A stretch of DNA of 48,241 bases from Burkholderiaceae bacterium (GTDB lineage Bacteria; Pseudomonadota; Gammaproteobacteria; Burkholderiales; Burkholderiaceae): the NCBI GenBank assembly GCA_947472645.1, contig CANJBQ010000019.1, positions 1 to 48,241 on the forward strand, written 5' to 3'. The notes under the pieces are model-generated. The model did not search any database, had not been told where the DNA came from, and worked only from the letters and a program-made list of their open reading frames with translations. Both the position numbers and the translations under genes were made by a program. Below, piece after piece: positions 8,045-17,236 of this stretch. Within the stretch, counting starts at the first letter, position 1; every line of letters begins with the position of its first letter.

Positions 8045-9379
8045 TTACCGAGGTAAAGATTGACCTTTAGTTTCTTTTAGCATTGGCGTTACTATAATGC
8101 CCAAGATATAAATCGAACCTAAAACCATTGCGGCCTTTCCAAAGCCTCCAAAGGCGACAATCATTGTTCCTGCTAATAATGGTCCTAAGAAAGCAATAAA
8201 GCGTGGCGCATTGAATGCAAAGGCAAGTGCGGTTGCACGAATTCTTGTTGGATAAAGTTCCGGAATCCATACAGGCATCCATGTGTATTGCCCATTAGCA
8301 AAAGCTGCAGTGATAAACGCTAAAGCCAGTAACCAAGTTAAATCTTTTGTTAAAAAGAAAAATATCGGCGTCATGATTAAAGAGAACACAAAGAAAGTGA
8401 TTGTGACTGGTTTACGACCAAATTTATCCGCTAAGAATCCGAAAGTGATATACCCAGTAACAGAGCCTGCCGTATATGCCATGCCAGCATAACTTGCCCA
8501 CTGAGGTGCGATTTTTCCTTCAGCACCTGCAATAGAAGCAATAAACTGAGGAACCCATGTGGAGATTCCCCAGAATCCGACAGTCGTTGTTAATGACATT
8601 AAAAAGATAATAATCGTTTGCTTTCTTAATGACTTATCAGTAAATAAATCAACTAAAGTGAATTTAGCTAATTTACTTTGATCATCATTTAACGAACTAC
8701 CACTTTTTTGTAGACTAATTGCAGTAATTCGTTTTTTATTCACCTCTTCCCAAAGTTCAGACTCAGGGATTGCTCGCCTAATCCATAAAGTTAACAATGC
8801 TGGGAGTACGCCAATTAAATACATGTACCTCCATGCGTCAGGCCCCATTGGTGAAACATATAACCAAGTAACTGAGGCGATAAAGAATCCTAACCCTAAA
8901 CCGCACTGCATAAGTCCTGCTCCTTTACCTCGAGCATTATCAGGCCATAGCTCTGCCATCATTGAGCTTCCAGTTGCCCACTCTGACCCAACCGCAACAC
9001 CAACTAAGAATCGTAAAATAGCAAATGACCAAAAATCCCAAGCGAAAGAAGACATGCCTGTCATGATCGAATAGGCTAAGATGGATATGATCATCATCTT
9101 TTTTCGACCAATATAATCCGCCAAGACGCCACCTAATACGCCACCAACACCCCATCCAAATAAATTGATTGCAATAATCGAACCAATATAAAAAGGAATA
9201 GAGCCATACAAAGATGGATCTAATAATTGTTTAAAAGCTGAGCCTGCCGTTAGAATCAGCGCGTAGTTTTCAAAACCATCGAACATCCATCCTAAGTTGG
9301 TGGCAATTAAAATAAGCCAATGTTTTTTTGAAAGCGTACGATACCAAGGTAACTCTTGGTTACCCATTGTTGTAGACAT
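8045..9379 (-). CDS. MFS transporter (metabolite:proton symporter type)
   Basis: This 444-residue protein has about twelve hydrophobic helices and major facilitator signatures. These are GWMFDGFENYALIL in helix 1, GGVLADYIGRKK in the loop after helix 2, RFLVGVAVGSEWATGSSMMAE in helix 4-5 and FGFLADKFGRKPV in the second half. The pattern fits the sugar/aromatic acid:proton symporter branch (AAHS/metabolite:H+). The start ATG has AAGGGG upstream. It lies 42 bases after the molybdenum-hydroxylase genes on the same strand, so it probably imports the substrate of that enzyme. The second terminal gene boundary is the hairpin at 7983-8013. The substrate is unknown. Confidence 0.92.
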   Translation of the reverse strand: MSTTMGNQELPWYRTLSKKHWLILIATNLGWMFDGFENYALILTAGSAFKQLLDPSLYGSIPFYIGSIIAINLFGWGVGGVLGGVLADYIGRKKMMIISILAYSIMTGMSSFAWDFWSFAILRFLVGVAVGSEWATGSSMMAELWPDNARGKGAGLMQCGLGLGFFIASVTWLYVSPMGPDAWRYMYLIGVLPALLTLWIRRAIPESELWEEVNKKRITAISLQKSGSSLNDDQSKLAKFTLVDLFTDKSLRKQTIIIFLMSLTTTVGFWGISTWVPQFIASIAGAEGKIAPQWASYAGMAYTAGSVTGYITFGFLADKFGRKPVTITFFVFSLIMTPIFFFLTKDLTWLLALAFITAAFANGQYTWMPVWIPELYPTRIRATALAFAFNAPRFIAFLGPLLAGTMIVAFGGFGKAAMVLGSIYILGIIVTPMLKETKGQSLPR

Positions 9380-9421
9380 GCTGTTCCCCTTATTGTTAAC
9401 TTCTTATTATTTAATAGGCAC

Positions 9422-9907
9422 TTATTTTGCTACTCTCTTTTTTGCTGCCAAATGCACTGCTTTTAATATTTCTGGGTAGGTTGCACATCTACATAAATTA
9501 CCCGATAAATAATGTCTAATTTCGTCATCAGAGGGATTAGGTATTTTGTCTAATAGTTGTTCGGTCATTAAAATAAATCCTGGGGTACAAAATCCACATT
9601 GAAAGGCGCCAGTTTCAATAAATGACTCTTGTATTGGATCTAAAGCGCCATTTACTTCCATCCCTTCAATAGTTCTAACATCTTTTTGATCAAGAGATTT
9701 AGCAAACTCGAGACAGCCTGAAACTGCCGTACCATTAACAATAACTGTACAAGTACCGCAGAGTCCTTGCCCACAGCTTTCTCTTGCGCCTTTAAGATCA
9801 AGCTTATTCAGTAATTCAATAATATTTTGGTGTGGCTGGACTTCTGTATGAATGACTTTGCCATTAAGTTTGAATTGAATTGGTATTAGCTGGTTCACGA
9901 TATTCAT
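9422..9907 (-). CDS. Molybdenum hydroxylase 2Fe-2S subunit (CoxS-like)
   Basis: This 161-residue iron-sulfur subunit of the xanthine dehydrogenase/CO dehydrogenase family has a plant-type 2Fe-2S domain with C45, C50, C53 and C65 (CGQGLCGTC). The C-terminal helical 2Fe-2S domain has C104, C107, C139 and C141 (CGFCTPG, NLCRCATY). It passes electrons from the molybdenum site to FAD. Its ATG begins 4 bases after the large-subunit stop. AAGG lies almost against the ATG, which favours translation by reinitiation from the upstream gene. Gene order SRPBCC, FAD subunit, large subunit, 2Fe-2S subunit on the minus strand makes a complete three-subunit enzyme. Confidence 0.95.
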   Translation of the reverse strand: MNIVNQLIPIQFKLNGKVIHTEVQPHQNIIELLNKLDLKGARESCGQGLCGTCTVIVNGTAVSGCLEFAKSLDQKDVRTIEGMEVNGALDPIQESFIETGAFQCGFCTPGFILMTEQLLDKIPNPSDDEIRHYLSGNLCRCATYPEILKAVHLAAKKRVAK

Positions 9908-9911
9908 TTCC

Positions 9912-12185
9912 TTAAGATTTTTTCTGGGCTTTACGCATGGCCATAAAAATAAGTTCTGGCGTCATAGGTAACTCATTAATTCTTACTCCTACTGCATCTT
10001 CAATGGCATTAGCTATTGCGGGTGAAACGCCAAAAGTAGCACTCTCACCGACTCCCTTAGCACCAAATGGACCATCTATTTGATACGCTTGCACAGCTTC
10101 ATTTTCAATGACGAATGGAATATCGTTAAATCCTGGAATTTTGTAGTCAGCAAAAGATGCGTTTGTGACTTGGCCAGAATCTAGATTCATTTTTTCCGTT
10201 AATGAAAAACCGAGTTGCATGATTGAGCCACCAGATATCTGAGTTTGAACAACCTCAGGGTTAATTGGGTTTCCACAGTCAACGACATTAATTAACCGGT
10301 CAATGATGATGTGACCTGTTTCGGTATCAATGGATACCTCTACACCAGTCGCACCAGCCATCCAAAATGGTGTTGCATTGAGCGTTGAGCCATCTTTTTT
10401 GTCTGGTGATGTATATGTTGGAATAAAACTTCCGAAACCAACAATAGTGCCTGCTTGCATTCCATAATGTTTTACAAACACATCTCGAAAATGATAAGGC
10501 TCAGTCATTTTTAAATCTTGAGCCATTTTTTCGAGACGATTCTTGGCATCTTCAGCGGCTAATTTAACAGCTTTACCCATATGATAGACTGAACGAGAGC
10601 CAAGTGTAGCCATGTCATAAGGTGTCATATCAGTATCAGGATTACTTACTTTCACCGCGTTAGTTTTTACACCTAAAACCTCTGCGACAATTTGGGCCAT
10701 AGACGTATCCGAGGCTTGTCCCATATCTACCGAGCTCATTGATAAAATACAGCTACCGTCAGCATTGATGGTGACAATCGCAGTAGAGGTGGTTGGTGCA
10801 ACAGCTGCTTTGAATGCTACAGCAATCCCACGACCGCGACGAATAACGCCAGTACCTTTATCGAAAGGCTTATCCCAACCAATTTTATCTGCCACTGATT
10901 CGAGAACTTTTTCAATTTCAGCCCCCTTCATCAGGGTGCCAGTCGCTTGGGGACGACCTTCTTTTAGAATATTTTTTCTGCGAATCTCTAGTGGATCAAT
11001 CTTTAAACTTCGAGCTATCTCATCAGTATGACTTTCATATGCCCAGACCAATTGAGGGATACCAAAACCCCTTAATGCACCTGAGGGTGGTCTATTGGTA
11101 TAGAGTGCATAAGACTCTATTTCCACATGGTCAATGTCATAGGGGCCAGCTGCGGTAAAGCCTGATTTTTGAGTTACCCTTGGACCTATATCTGCGTATG
11201 CGCCACCATTCCAATACACATCACATTTTCTAGCGAGAATCTTGCCATCTTTACTTACGGCACTCTTAATCTTGAAGGTCGTCGGATGTTTGGTAATCGT
11301 GTAAAACTGCTCTTCCATGGTGAGGGAGATTTTTACAGGGCGTTTTGTTAACATCGAAGTAGCAACAACTAGAGCTTCTAATTTGATATACAGTTTCGCT
11401 CCAAATCCACCACCAAGATGGGGAACTTTAACTCTAATTTGATTTTCACGCCAACCAAGAAGACGGGCAATCTCTAAGCGTACAAAAGATGGGCTTTGTG
11501 AGGCCGTGTAAATAGTAATTTTGTCGTGCTTTGCGTCAGCGACTGACACCATTTGTTCTAGTGGCGTATGCATCACTTGTTGCGTGTGATAAGTATGCTC
11601 AAAAACGTGATCAGCAGAATCAAAAAATTCTTGTGGATTGCCTCTTTTTAGGTGGTAATCTAAGGCAATATTCGTATTTTTCTTGCCATGTAAATGCTTT
11701 AAGTCAGGAAAGGTTCCAGATGGTTTTAACTCATCATGCACGACGACATCAGAAGTCATCGCTTCAACTTCATCATAGACGGCTGGCAGCTCTTCATATT
11801 CAGCAATGATTAATTGAGCAGCGTTTTCAGCAATATGTGGATCTTCTGCCAAGACAATAGCAACGGGCTCCCCAACAAAATGAACCTTTCCAATAGCCAA
11901 TATAGGCTGATCTAAAAAGGCAGGCCCATAATAAGGATCTGGAATAATGGTTTTGATATCTTCGGATGTATAAACCGCAAAAACACCAGGATAAGACTTT
12001 GCTTGGGAAGTATCTATAGAAATTATTTTCCCATGAGCAACGGTACTTCTGAAAATTTTACCTATCAACATTCCTGGAAGTTTGACATGGTGAGTATATT
12101 CAGTCTGACCGGTTACCTTATAGCGACTTTCTTTTCTTGGTATTGATTGACCGACTTCCTTTAATGACTCTGTATGATTACTCAT
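9912..12185 (-). CDS. Molybdenum hydroxylase large subunit (CoxL/XdhB-like)
   Basis: This 757-residue molybdopterin-cytosine-dinucleotide subunit has GGGFGAK at 258-264, a conserved active-site loop GALRGFG at 369-375 and the catalytic glutamate E714 in GAKGVGE. CO dehydrogenase proper has a loop with a cysteine (AYRCSFR) in this position. Its absence here says the enzyme does not oxidise CO, and the loop resembles hydroxylases of purines, nicotinate or other (hetero)aromatic or aldehyde substrates. It hydroxylates with water-derived oxygen in the cytoplasm. The start overlaps the FAD-subunit stop by 8 bases. Neighbouring amidohydrolase, aldehyde dehydrogenase and Rieske genes suggest a ring-degradation pathway (inference). 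Confidence 0.93.
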   Translation of the reverse strand: MSNHTESLKEVGQSIPRKESRYKVTGQTEYTHHVKLPGMLIGKIFRSTVAHGKIISIDTSQAKSYPGVFAVYTSEDIKTIIPDPYYGPAFLDQPILAIGKVHFVGEPVAIVLAEDPHIAENAAQLIIAEYEELPAVYDEVEAMTSDVVVHDELKPSGTFPDLKHLHGKKNTNIALDYHLKRGNPQEFFDSADHVFEHTYHTQQVMHTPLEQMVSVADAKHDKITIYTASQSPSFVRLEIARLLGWRENQIRVKVPHLGGGFGAKLYIKLEALVVATSMLTKRPVKISLTMEEQFYTITKHPTTFKIKSAVSKDGKILARKCDVYWNGGAYADIGPRVTQKSGFTAAGPYDIDHVEIESYALYTNRPPSGALRGFGIPQLVWAYESHTDEIARSLKIDPLEIRRKNILKEGRPQATGTLMKGAEIEKVLESVADKIGWDKPFDKGTGVIRRGRGIAVAFKAAVAPTTSTAIVTINADGSCILSMSSVDMGQASDTSMAQIVAEVLGVKTNAVKVSNPDTDMTPYDMATLGSRSVYHMGKAVKLAAEDAKNRLEKMAQDLKMTEPYHFRDVFVKHYGMQAGTIVGFGSFIPTYTSPDKKDGSTLNATPFWMAGATGVEVSIDTETGHIIIDRLINVVDCGNPINPEVVQTQISGGSIMQLGFSLTEKMNLDSGQVTNASFADYKIPGFNDIPFVIENEAVQAYQIDGPFGAKGVGESATFGVSPAIANAIEDAVGVRINELPMTPELIFMAMRKAQKKS

Positions 12186-13044
12186 TTTTCGCGCCTTTAT
12201 TCATTAATGCTTGAATTGCTCGTTTCACATAGATGCTAACAAGATGCAATTTATATTCTGAAGAACCTAATTCATCAGATATAGGGCTAATCTCAGTTAA
12301 AGCAATTTTTGCAGCCTCATCTAGGACAGCATCATTGATTAATTTGTTTTTTAAAAAGTTCTGCGTTAGAGATAAGGTTGTAGGAACTTCACACACAGCA
12401 CCTAAAACAATTCGAACATCTTCAATGGTATTTTTATTAGACAGTAAATCTACCGCCACGCCCAAAGCAGGCCAATCATCTGCAGAGCGGGTTGTACATT
12501 TCATGTACACACTATGACGCTTTGGTTTTAATGGGATTAACACTTCAGTAATTAACTCATTTTTTTCTAAAGCCGTTTCATAGTAGCCAAGATATAAATC
12601 TTGAACTTGCATGACTCTAGAGGAGTCTTTGCTTTGAATGCACACAGAAGCATCTAAACAACTTAGTAGAGGAGGTAAGTCCATATGAGGATCACCATGG
12701 GATAACGCACCTCCTAATCTTGCAACATTTCGAACGCGAACATTAGAAAGCTTTTTCATGACATCTTTTAAAACAGGGAGTTCTTTTGCAACCAAAGTAG
12801 AATGCTCAATCTCAGCAAGAGATGTTAATGAGCCAATACACAGATGTTGGTCTTTAACTGAAATTTCAGAAAATCCTTGAACAGATCTTAAGTTAACGAG
12901 TTTCGTTGGGGTAAAGACCCCGGACTTCATCATTAACATCAGAGCAGTTCCGCCTGAGACCATACGAACATTTGGATCTTCCAAGCTTAAGCTATCAAGA
13001 GCTTCAGACATAGTTTTGGGTTCTACCCATTCAAACGAATGCAT
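12178..13044 (-). CDS. Molybdenum hydroxylase FAD subunit (CoxM-like)
   Basis: This 288-residue subunit shows the FAD-binding PCMH-type pattern: VRMVSGGTALMLMMKSG near residue 27 for the pyrophosphate loop and NVARLGGALSHGDPHMDLPP around residue 107 for the second FAD contact. The CO dehydrogenase flavoprotein C-terminal domain follows. It takes electrons from the 2Fe-2S subunit and passes them to an acceptor. The gene sits 1 base after the SRPBCC stop and overlaps the large-subunit start by 8 bases, so the four genes form a tight operon. AGAGGT precedes the ATG. Confidence 0.95.
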   Translation of the reverse strand: MHSFEWVEPKTMSEALDSLSLEDPNVRMVSGGTALMLMMKSGVFTPTKLVNLRSVQGFSEISVKDQHLCIGSLTSLAEIEHSTLVAKELPVLKDVMKKLSNVRVRNVARLGGALSHGDPHMDLPPLLSCLDASVCIQSKDSSRVMQVQDLYLGYYETALEKNELITEVLIPLKPKRHSVYMKCTTRSADDWPALGVAVDLLSNKNTIEDVRIVLGAVCEVPTTLSLTQNFLKNKLINDAVLDEAAKIALTEISPISDELGSSEYKLHLVSIYVKRAIQALMNKGAKNE

Positions 13045-13045
13045 A

Positions 13046-13501
13046 TTAATCTACCTCTTTAAATTGAAATGCTAGGTTTAAGTTTTTTGCAAACTGACGT
13101 TCTAATTCTTTTGCTTTTGATTTAATAACTGGCTGACCAAGACTACCGAGTTTTCCAGTTAAAGAAACATCGATAACATAATCGATTTGAGTATGACCAT
13201 GGACTTCAGACAGGTTAGCTGTAGATGTTGAGATTAAACGACCAACCATACCCATAGGTGTCCCCTCAGACTTAGCCACAATTTTGTATGGGGAGTGTGA
13301 TTCACTAATCTCAACGAATATTTCGAATTTAATGCGAATATAAGCAATTTTAGTTTCGAGGATAGCGCTATATTTTTGAGGGCTAAGCTCAATTAGATTT
13401 GTAACACCATCAATGCAAGAAGCGAAGAAATAAACATCATTTAATCGATTGAATACATCATTAATATTCGCTGGAACTTCTATTTTTCCGTCAATAAGCA
13501 T
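13046..13501 (-). CDS. CoxG-like SRPBCC-domain protein
   Basis: This 151-residue protein of the CO dehydrogenase subunit G/SRPBCC family (PF06240-like) has the helix-grip pattern DGKIEVPANINDVFNRLND at the start, followed by LIELSPQKYSAILETKIAYI. In the CO dehydrogenase system CoxG helps to recruit or assemble the enzyme at the membrane. Here it is the first gene of the molybdenum-hydroxylase operon and may do the same. The ATG at 13501 is preferred to a TTG at 13516, which would add five residues; neither has a clear ribosome site. The upstream region has operator-like repeats at 13565-13592 and 13631-13644. Confidence 0.85.
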   Translation of the reverse strand: MLIDGKIEVPANINDVFNRLNDVYFFASCIDGVTNLIELSPQKYSAILETKIAYIRIKFEIFVEISESHSPYKIVAKSEGTPMGMVGRLISTSTANLSEVHGHTQIDYVIDVSLTGKLGSLGQPVIKSKAKELERQFAKNLNLAFQFKEVD

Positions 13502-13810
13502 AATTAATATAGTCAATAAAGTATAAGAAAAAGTAACTAAATACTTTATTGTTAATGGTTAAAGTTTGTGAAGCAAATATCACAAAATGTGACTCCGTTT
13601 TTTTTAAAATTAAATTTGTAACATAGCTTAACACTAATTAGTGTGTAGATAGCTTTCCGTTAGGGTTTACAAGTAGCTTAAAAATTAGCAAATAAAAAAA
13701 TATTGGGGGTGATTAAATTAATTCATACCTATAAAAAAAATTATCATTTGCCAAGCAATGTGAAGAATTTAATACTGTGCAGAATTCAAATTGATAACAG
13801 GAGATATTGA
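13502..13810. promoter_or_regulatory. Divergent promoter region with dyad repeats
   Basis: These 309 bases separate the molybdenum-hydroxylase operon (minus) from the Rieske operon (plus), so they must hold both promoters. At 13565-13592 three pentamers are arranged TGTGA-N8-TCACA-N3-TGTGA; the first pair extends to TTTGTGA/TCACAAA. At 13631-13644 lies a perfect 14-base palindrome, ACACTAATTAGTGT. These look like protein-binding sites, but no regulator gene is adjacent. AGGAG before 13811 is the ribosome site of the Rieske gene. Confidence 0.6.
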
Positions 13811-14179
13811 ATGGCAGAAATTTATGTCGCGCACTCTAAAGACTTAGTAGAGGGTAGCAAAGTCTTTTTTCAATCGGATGTTGGTGAGTTATGCCTTATT
13901 CGAGCCAACAATCTTTTTCATGCGTTTTTAAATATATGTCCTCATCAAGGTGGGCCAGCATGCAATGGCTTATTAATTCATCGAGTTGAAGAAATTATTG
14001 CAGAGGATAAGACATATCAGGGTATGCGTTTTCATGAAAGGGATTTACACGTTGTCTGCCCTTGGCATGGTTGGGAATTTAATGTTGAAACTGGCCGGTG
14101 CGCGGGAGATGGCAAATTTGCATTGAGAAGATTCCCGGTCACAGAAAAAAATGGAGATTTATATGTCACAGTTAAATAA
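13811..14179 (+). CDS. Rieske 2Fe-2S ferredoxin-like protein
   Basis: This 122-residue single Rieske domain has both cluster motifs: C43-P-H45 in ICPHQGGPACNG and C83-P-W-H86 in VCPWHGWEFN. There is no catalytic iron domain, so it is an electron carrier or an accessory protein, not an oxygenase alpha subunit. The insertion between the motifs (about 37 residues, charged) is longer than in BphF-type ferredoxins. AGGAG lies upstream of the ATG. It starts a plus-strand operon with an unknown small protein, an amidohydrolase and an aldehyde dehydrogenase, divergent from the molybdenum hydroxylase. It could supply electrons to, or take them from, that pathway; the partner oxygenase is not in the immediate cluster. 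Confidence 0.9.
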   Translation: MAEIYVAHSKDLVEGSKVFFQSDVGELCLIRANNLFHAFLNICPHQGGPACNGLLIHRVEEIIAEDKTYQGMRFHERDLHVVCPWHGWEFNVETGRCAGDGKFALRRFPVTEKNGDLYVTVK

Positions 14180-14513
14180 TTCAGTAGAAAAAAATATTGA
14201 ATTTCATCCGAAAGCACTTGAAAACGTAGAAGAGATAAAAAAATTATCTGCAAAGTTAACTGGGTTAATTCAAGAAACACTCAATCTACATCAGTCTGAT
14301 CAACTTGAATATGAGGCTTTACAAGATTTATTAGAAGTCATTATTCAGTTATACGGACAAAAATATGATGACGGCCAACGCTTTCCAATGATTGCGCCAG
14401 ATTCAGATATTAACGCCACTACAGCCCTTGTCGCCGCATCATCCCTATTGAAAATGAAAAATATAGAAATTTTCGAATTGGGTATGTGGCAATCATGGTC
14501 TGGTTCAAGATAA
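14163..14513 (+). CDS. Unrecognised 116-residue protein
   Basis: I do not recognise this protein. I chose the ATG at 14163, 6 bases after GGAG (14153-14156); it overlaps the end of the Rieske gene by 17 bases. An in-frame ATG at 14151 would have its ribosome site inside the codon region and is less likely. The protein is soluble. The N-terminal two thirds is probably helical and charged (KALENVEEIKKLSAKLTGLI), followed by GQRFPMIAPDSDINATTALV and a C-terminal segment rich in aromatic residues. It has no metal motif or signal peptide. Its place between Rieske and amidohydrolase genes, with tight overlap, suggests an accessory or small subunit in the same pathway (inference). Confidence 0.8.
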   Translation: MSQLNNSVEKNIEFHPKALENVEEIKKLSAKLTGLIQETLNLHQSDQLEYEALQDLLEVIIQLYGQKYDDGQRFPMIAPDSDINATTALVAASSLLKMKNIEIFELGMWQSWSGSR

Positions 14514-14529
14514 ATCAAGGGATTCTAAT

Positions 14530-15723
14530 ATGTTATTTCGTTCAAGCACACCGCAATTTGATCAAACGATTCAAGGGTTTCATACAGGAGAGCATCTAGC
14601 CAACGCAAGAAAACAGGCTGATGAAAGAAATTTAGATGATGTATTAATTGTGGATGTAGATTGCCACCATTATGAGACTGATAATTTTGCCGAGATTCTC
14701 GAATATATCGAAGATCCCGTCATTAAGCAGTCAGCTATTAATACATATTCCTATAAAGGCGCTGGTGCGGTACTTTATGACCAGCCAGGTTATCAAGATC
14801 TTGGTGGAAGAATCCCTCGCTATATGGAGCGTAAAGGAGAGTCAATTCCTAAAACAGATCGACCACGAGAAGTGGAACAAACACTTCGTTGGATGAATGC
14901 GATGAGTGTTGATATTGCCTGTATATTCCCTACACCAATGCTATTCATGGGATTACATCCTCAACATGAAATGGAGGTGGCTTTAGCTCGCGCCTATAAC
15001 CGATGGTTTACTGAAAAAGTATTGCCCTCAAACCCACGTATTCGCACAATGTTGTATCTTCCATTCAATGATCCTGAGGCCACTTATCAAATGGTTAAAG
15101 AGTATGGAAAAACGCCAGGTGTGATTGGCTTTATGGTTGTGTCAACTAGGTATAAGCCAGTTAATGACAATGCCTTCATGAAAACATATGAGTTATTAGA
15201 AGATTTAAATTTACCCTTAGCGTTTCATGCCTCTTACCATTGGAGCGACCAATTAATTTCGATGACTAATCGTTTTATTACTGCGCACGCTTTAGGCTTT
15301 GTATTATTTAATGCAGTGCATTGTTCTAACTGGGTTATCAATGGCTTGCCAGAAAGATTTCCAAAATTAAAAGTAATTTGGATTGAGTCTGGACTTGCAT
15401 GGGTACCATGGTTGATGCAGCGTCTTGATAATGATTATCGAATGAGAACATCAGATGCGCCAGCACTAAAAAAATTACCAAGTGAGTACATGCGGGATAT
15501 GTATTACACCTCTCAGCCAATGGAGATGGTAAACAATAAAGAAGCACTCGAATTAACTTTCAAAATGATTAAAGCGGATACTCAACTGCTTTATTCATCT
15601 GATTACCCGCACTATGACATGGATTTACCCAGCACCATTTGGGATCTCGACTTTCTTTCAGAACAATCGAAAAGAAATATTCTTGGTTTAAATGCGAAAA
15701 GAATTTTTAATTTAGACATATAA
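14530..15723 (+). CDS. Amidohydrolase-2 family metal-dependent hydrolase/decarboxylase
   Basis: This 397-residue TIM-barrel amidohydrolase (PF04909 group) has a metal-binding D44-C-H46-H47 at the first strand, H233 in LAFHASYHW and D358 in LYSSDYPHYDMD. The WIESGLAWVPWLMQRLD stretch precedes the final motif as in related decarboxylases. Family members cleave amide or C-C bonds, for example decarboxylation of aromatic or amino-muconate acids (gamma-resorcylate decarboxylase, ACMSD type). The protein is a little longer than ACMSD. AAGGGA lies before the ATG, 16 bases after the unknown gene. With the aldehyde dehydrogenase next to it, it probably acts late in ring breakdown; substrate unknown. 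Confidence 0.9.
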   Translation: MLFRSSTPQFDQTIQGFHTGEHLANARKQADERNLDDVLIVDVDCHHYETDNFAEILEYIEDPVIKQSAINTYSYKGAGAVLYDQPGYQDLGGRIPRYMERKGESIPKTDRPREVEQTLRWMNAMSVDIACIFPTPMLFMGLHPQHEMEVALARAYNRWFTEKVLPSNPRIRTMLYLPFNDPEATYQMVKEYGKTPGVIGFMVVSTRYKPVNDNAFMKTYELLEDLNLPLAFHASYHWSDQLISMTNRFITAHALGFVLFNAVHCSNWVINGLPERFPKLKVIWIESGLAWVPWLMQRLDNDYRMRTSDAPALKKLPSEYMRDMYYTSQPMEMVNNKEALELTFKMIKADTQLLYSSDYPHYDMDLPSTIWDLDFLSEQSKRNILGLNAKRIFNLDI

Positions 15724-15746
15724 AAAATAACCAAGGAGCTATATCA

Positions 15747-17231
15747 ATGAAAACTGACGGGACTTTAATTGCTTATCAGCAGCATATCAATGGACAATTT
15801 GTACCTGCTGTAAGTGGTAAAACCATCGAGAGTATGAACCCTAGCTTAGGTACACCATGGGCAACGATTCCTGACAGTAATCAAGACGATGCTAATCTTG
15901 CCATCAGCGCGGCTAGAGAGGCTTTCGATAATGGACCCTGGGGTAAGATGACGGGTACGCAGCGCGCCAAACTTCTCCGTAAATTAGCAGATATTATTGC
16001 CCGTGATGCAGAGGAGTTGGCAAGCTGCGAGACCCGAGATAATGGTAAGTTATATCGTGAAATGCTTGGTCAATGGAAATATATCCCTGAATTCTTTTAT
16101 TATTTTGCAGGTATGGCTGACAAGTTGCAGGGTGACACGATCCCTTCAGATCGATCTAACTTTTTCATCTACACAAGGCGAGAGCCTATTGGCGTCGTAG
16201 CTGCAATTACACCTTGGAATTCGCCGGGTTTATTATTAGTATTCAAATTAGCGCCTGGCTTAGCTGCAGGATGTACCTTTGTAGTAAAACCTTCTGAGCA
16301 TGCTTCTGTTTCAACGATTGAACTAGCAAAGCGGTTTGTAGAGGCAGGATTTCCGCCGGGTGTATTTAATGTGATTACCGGGCTTGGAGGAGTAGGAGCT
16401 CATCTTGTTGAACATCCAGAAGTTGATAAGGTTGCCTTTACCGGGGCAACTGATACAGGGAAAAGAATAGCTGCATCAGCTGCTAAAAATCTCACACGTG
16501 TTTCACTTGAATTAGGTGGTAAATCGCCAAATATCGTATTTGAAGACGCGGATTTAGATGTTGCAGCAAATGGGGCAATTGCTGGTATTTTTGGTGCCAC
16601 GGGTCAAACGTGTATGGCTGGATCAAGATTGCTTGTACAGGAAAGTATTTATGATGCCTTGCTTGAAAAAATAATTGCAAGAACACAAAAAATTAAACTA
16701 GGTGACCCTACAGATAATGCTACAGAAATGGGCCCGGTAGCTAACGAGCCTCAATTGATGAAAATATTGGATTTTATTGATGTGGCAAAAAAAGATGGCG
16801 CACGATTATTGTACGGGGGCAAACAAGATAAGGTATTAGGAAAAATGTTTGTTGAACCAACCATTTTTGGTGATGTGAATAACCAGATGCGGATTGCGCG
16901 CGAAGAAGTCTTTGGTCCGATTCTGAGTGTTATACGATTTAAAGATGAAGCTGAGGCTATTAAAATTGCCAATGATACAAGGTTTGGCTTGGCTGCAGCG
17001 GTATGGACGCAGAATATCCATCGCGCTCATCGTGTTGCTCATCAGCTAAAAGCAGGAACTGTTTGGATTAATGCCTATCGCGTCGTTTCTTTCCTGACGC
17101 CATTCGGCGGCTTCAAAGAAAGTGGTATGGGGCGTGAGAATGGTATAGATAGTATTCGCGAATATACAGAAACAAAATCTGTCTACGTTGAATTAACTGG
17201 CGAACCAAGGGATCCATTTACTTTGGGATAA
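15747..17231 (+). CDS. NAD(P)-dependent aldehyde dehydrogenase
   Basis: This 494-residue aldehyde dehydrogenase has full family length, with N158 in TPWNSPG and the cofactor loop FTGATDTG at 231-238. The general base is E255 in LELGGKSP and the catalytic C289 lies in GATGQTCMAG. The C-terminal FGGFKESGMGRENG motif is intact. It oxidises an aldehyde, often a semialdehyde of aromatic ring cleavage, to the acid. AAGGAG precedes the ATG, 23 bases after the amidohydrolase stop, so the two are likely co-transcribed. The combination amidohydrolase plus aldehyde dehydrogenase recalls the muconate-semialdehyde steps, but the pathway cannot be fixed from sequence. Confidence 0.95.
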   Translation: MKTDGTLIAYQQHINGQFVPAVSGKTIESMNPSLGTPWATIPDSNQDDANLAISAAREAFDNGPWGKMTGTQRAKLLRKLADIIARDAEELASCETRDNGKLYREMLGQWKYIPEFFYYFAGMADKLQGDTIPSDRSNFFIYTRREPIGVVAAITPWNSPGLLLVFKLAPGLAAGCTFVVKPSEHASVSTIELAKRFVEAGFPPGVFNVITGLGGVGAHLVEHPEVDKVAFTGATDTGKRIAASAAKNLTRVSLELGGKSPNIVFEDADLDVAANGAIAGIFGATGQTCMAGSRLLVQESIYDALLEKIIARTQKIKLGDPTDNATEMGPVANEPQLMKILDFIDVAKKDGARLLYGGKQDKVLGKMFVEPTIFGDVNNQMRIAREEVFGPILSVIRFKDEAEAIKIANDTRFGLAAAVWTQNIHRAHRVAHQLKAGTVWINAYRVVSFLTPFGGFKESGMGRENGIDSIREYTETKSVYVELTGEPRDPFTLG

Positions 17232-17236
17232 AAAGC

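Noticed and set aside
9912..12185. True CO dehydrogenase (CoxL)
   Set aside because: The active-site loop is GALRGFG with no cysteine, so it is a general molybdenum hydroxylase rather than a CO-oxidising enzyme.
13567..13584. CRP binding site
   Set aside because: The TGTGA/TCACA half-sites are 8 bases apart rather than 6, so it is recorded only as an unassigned dyad.
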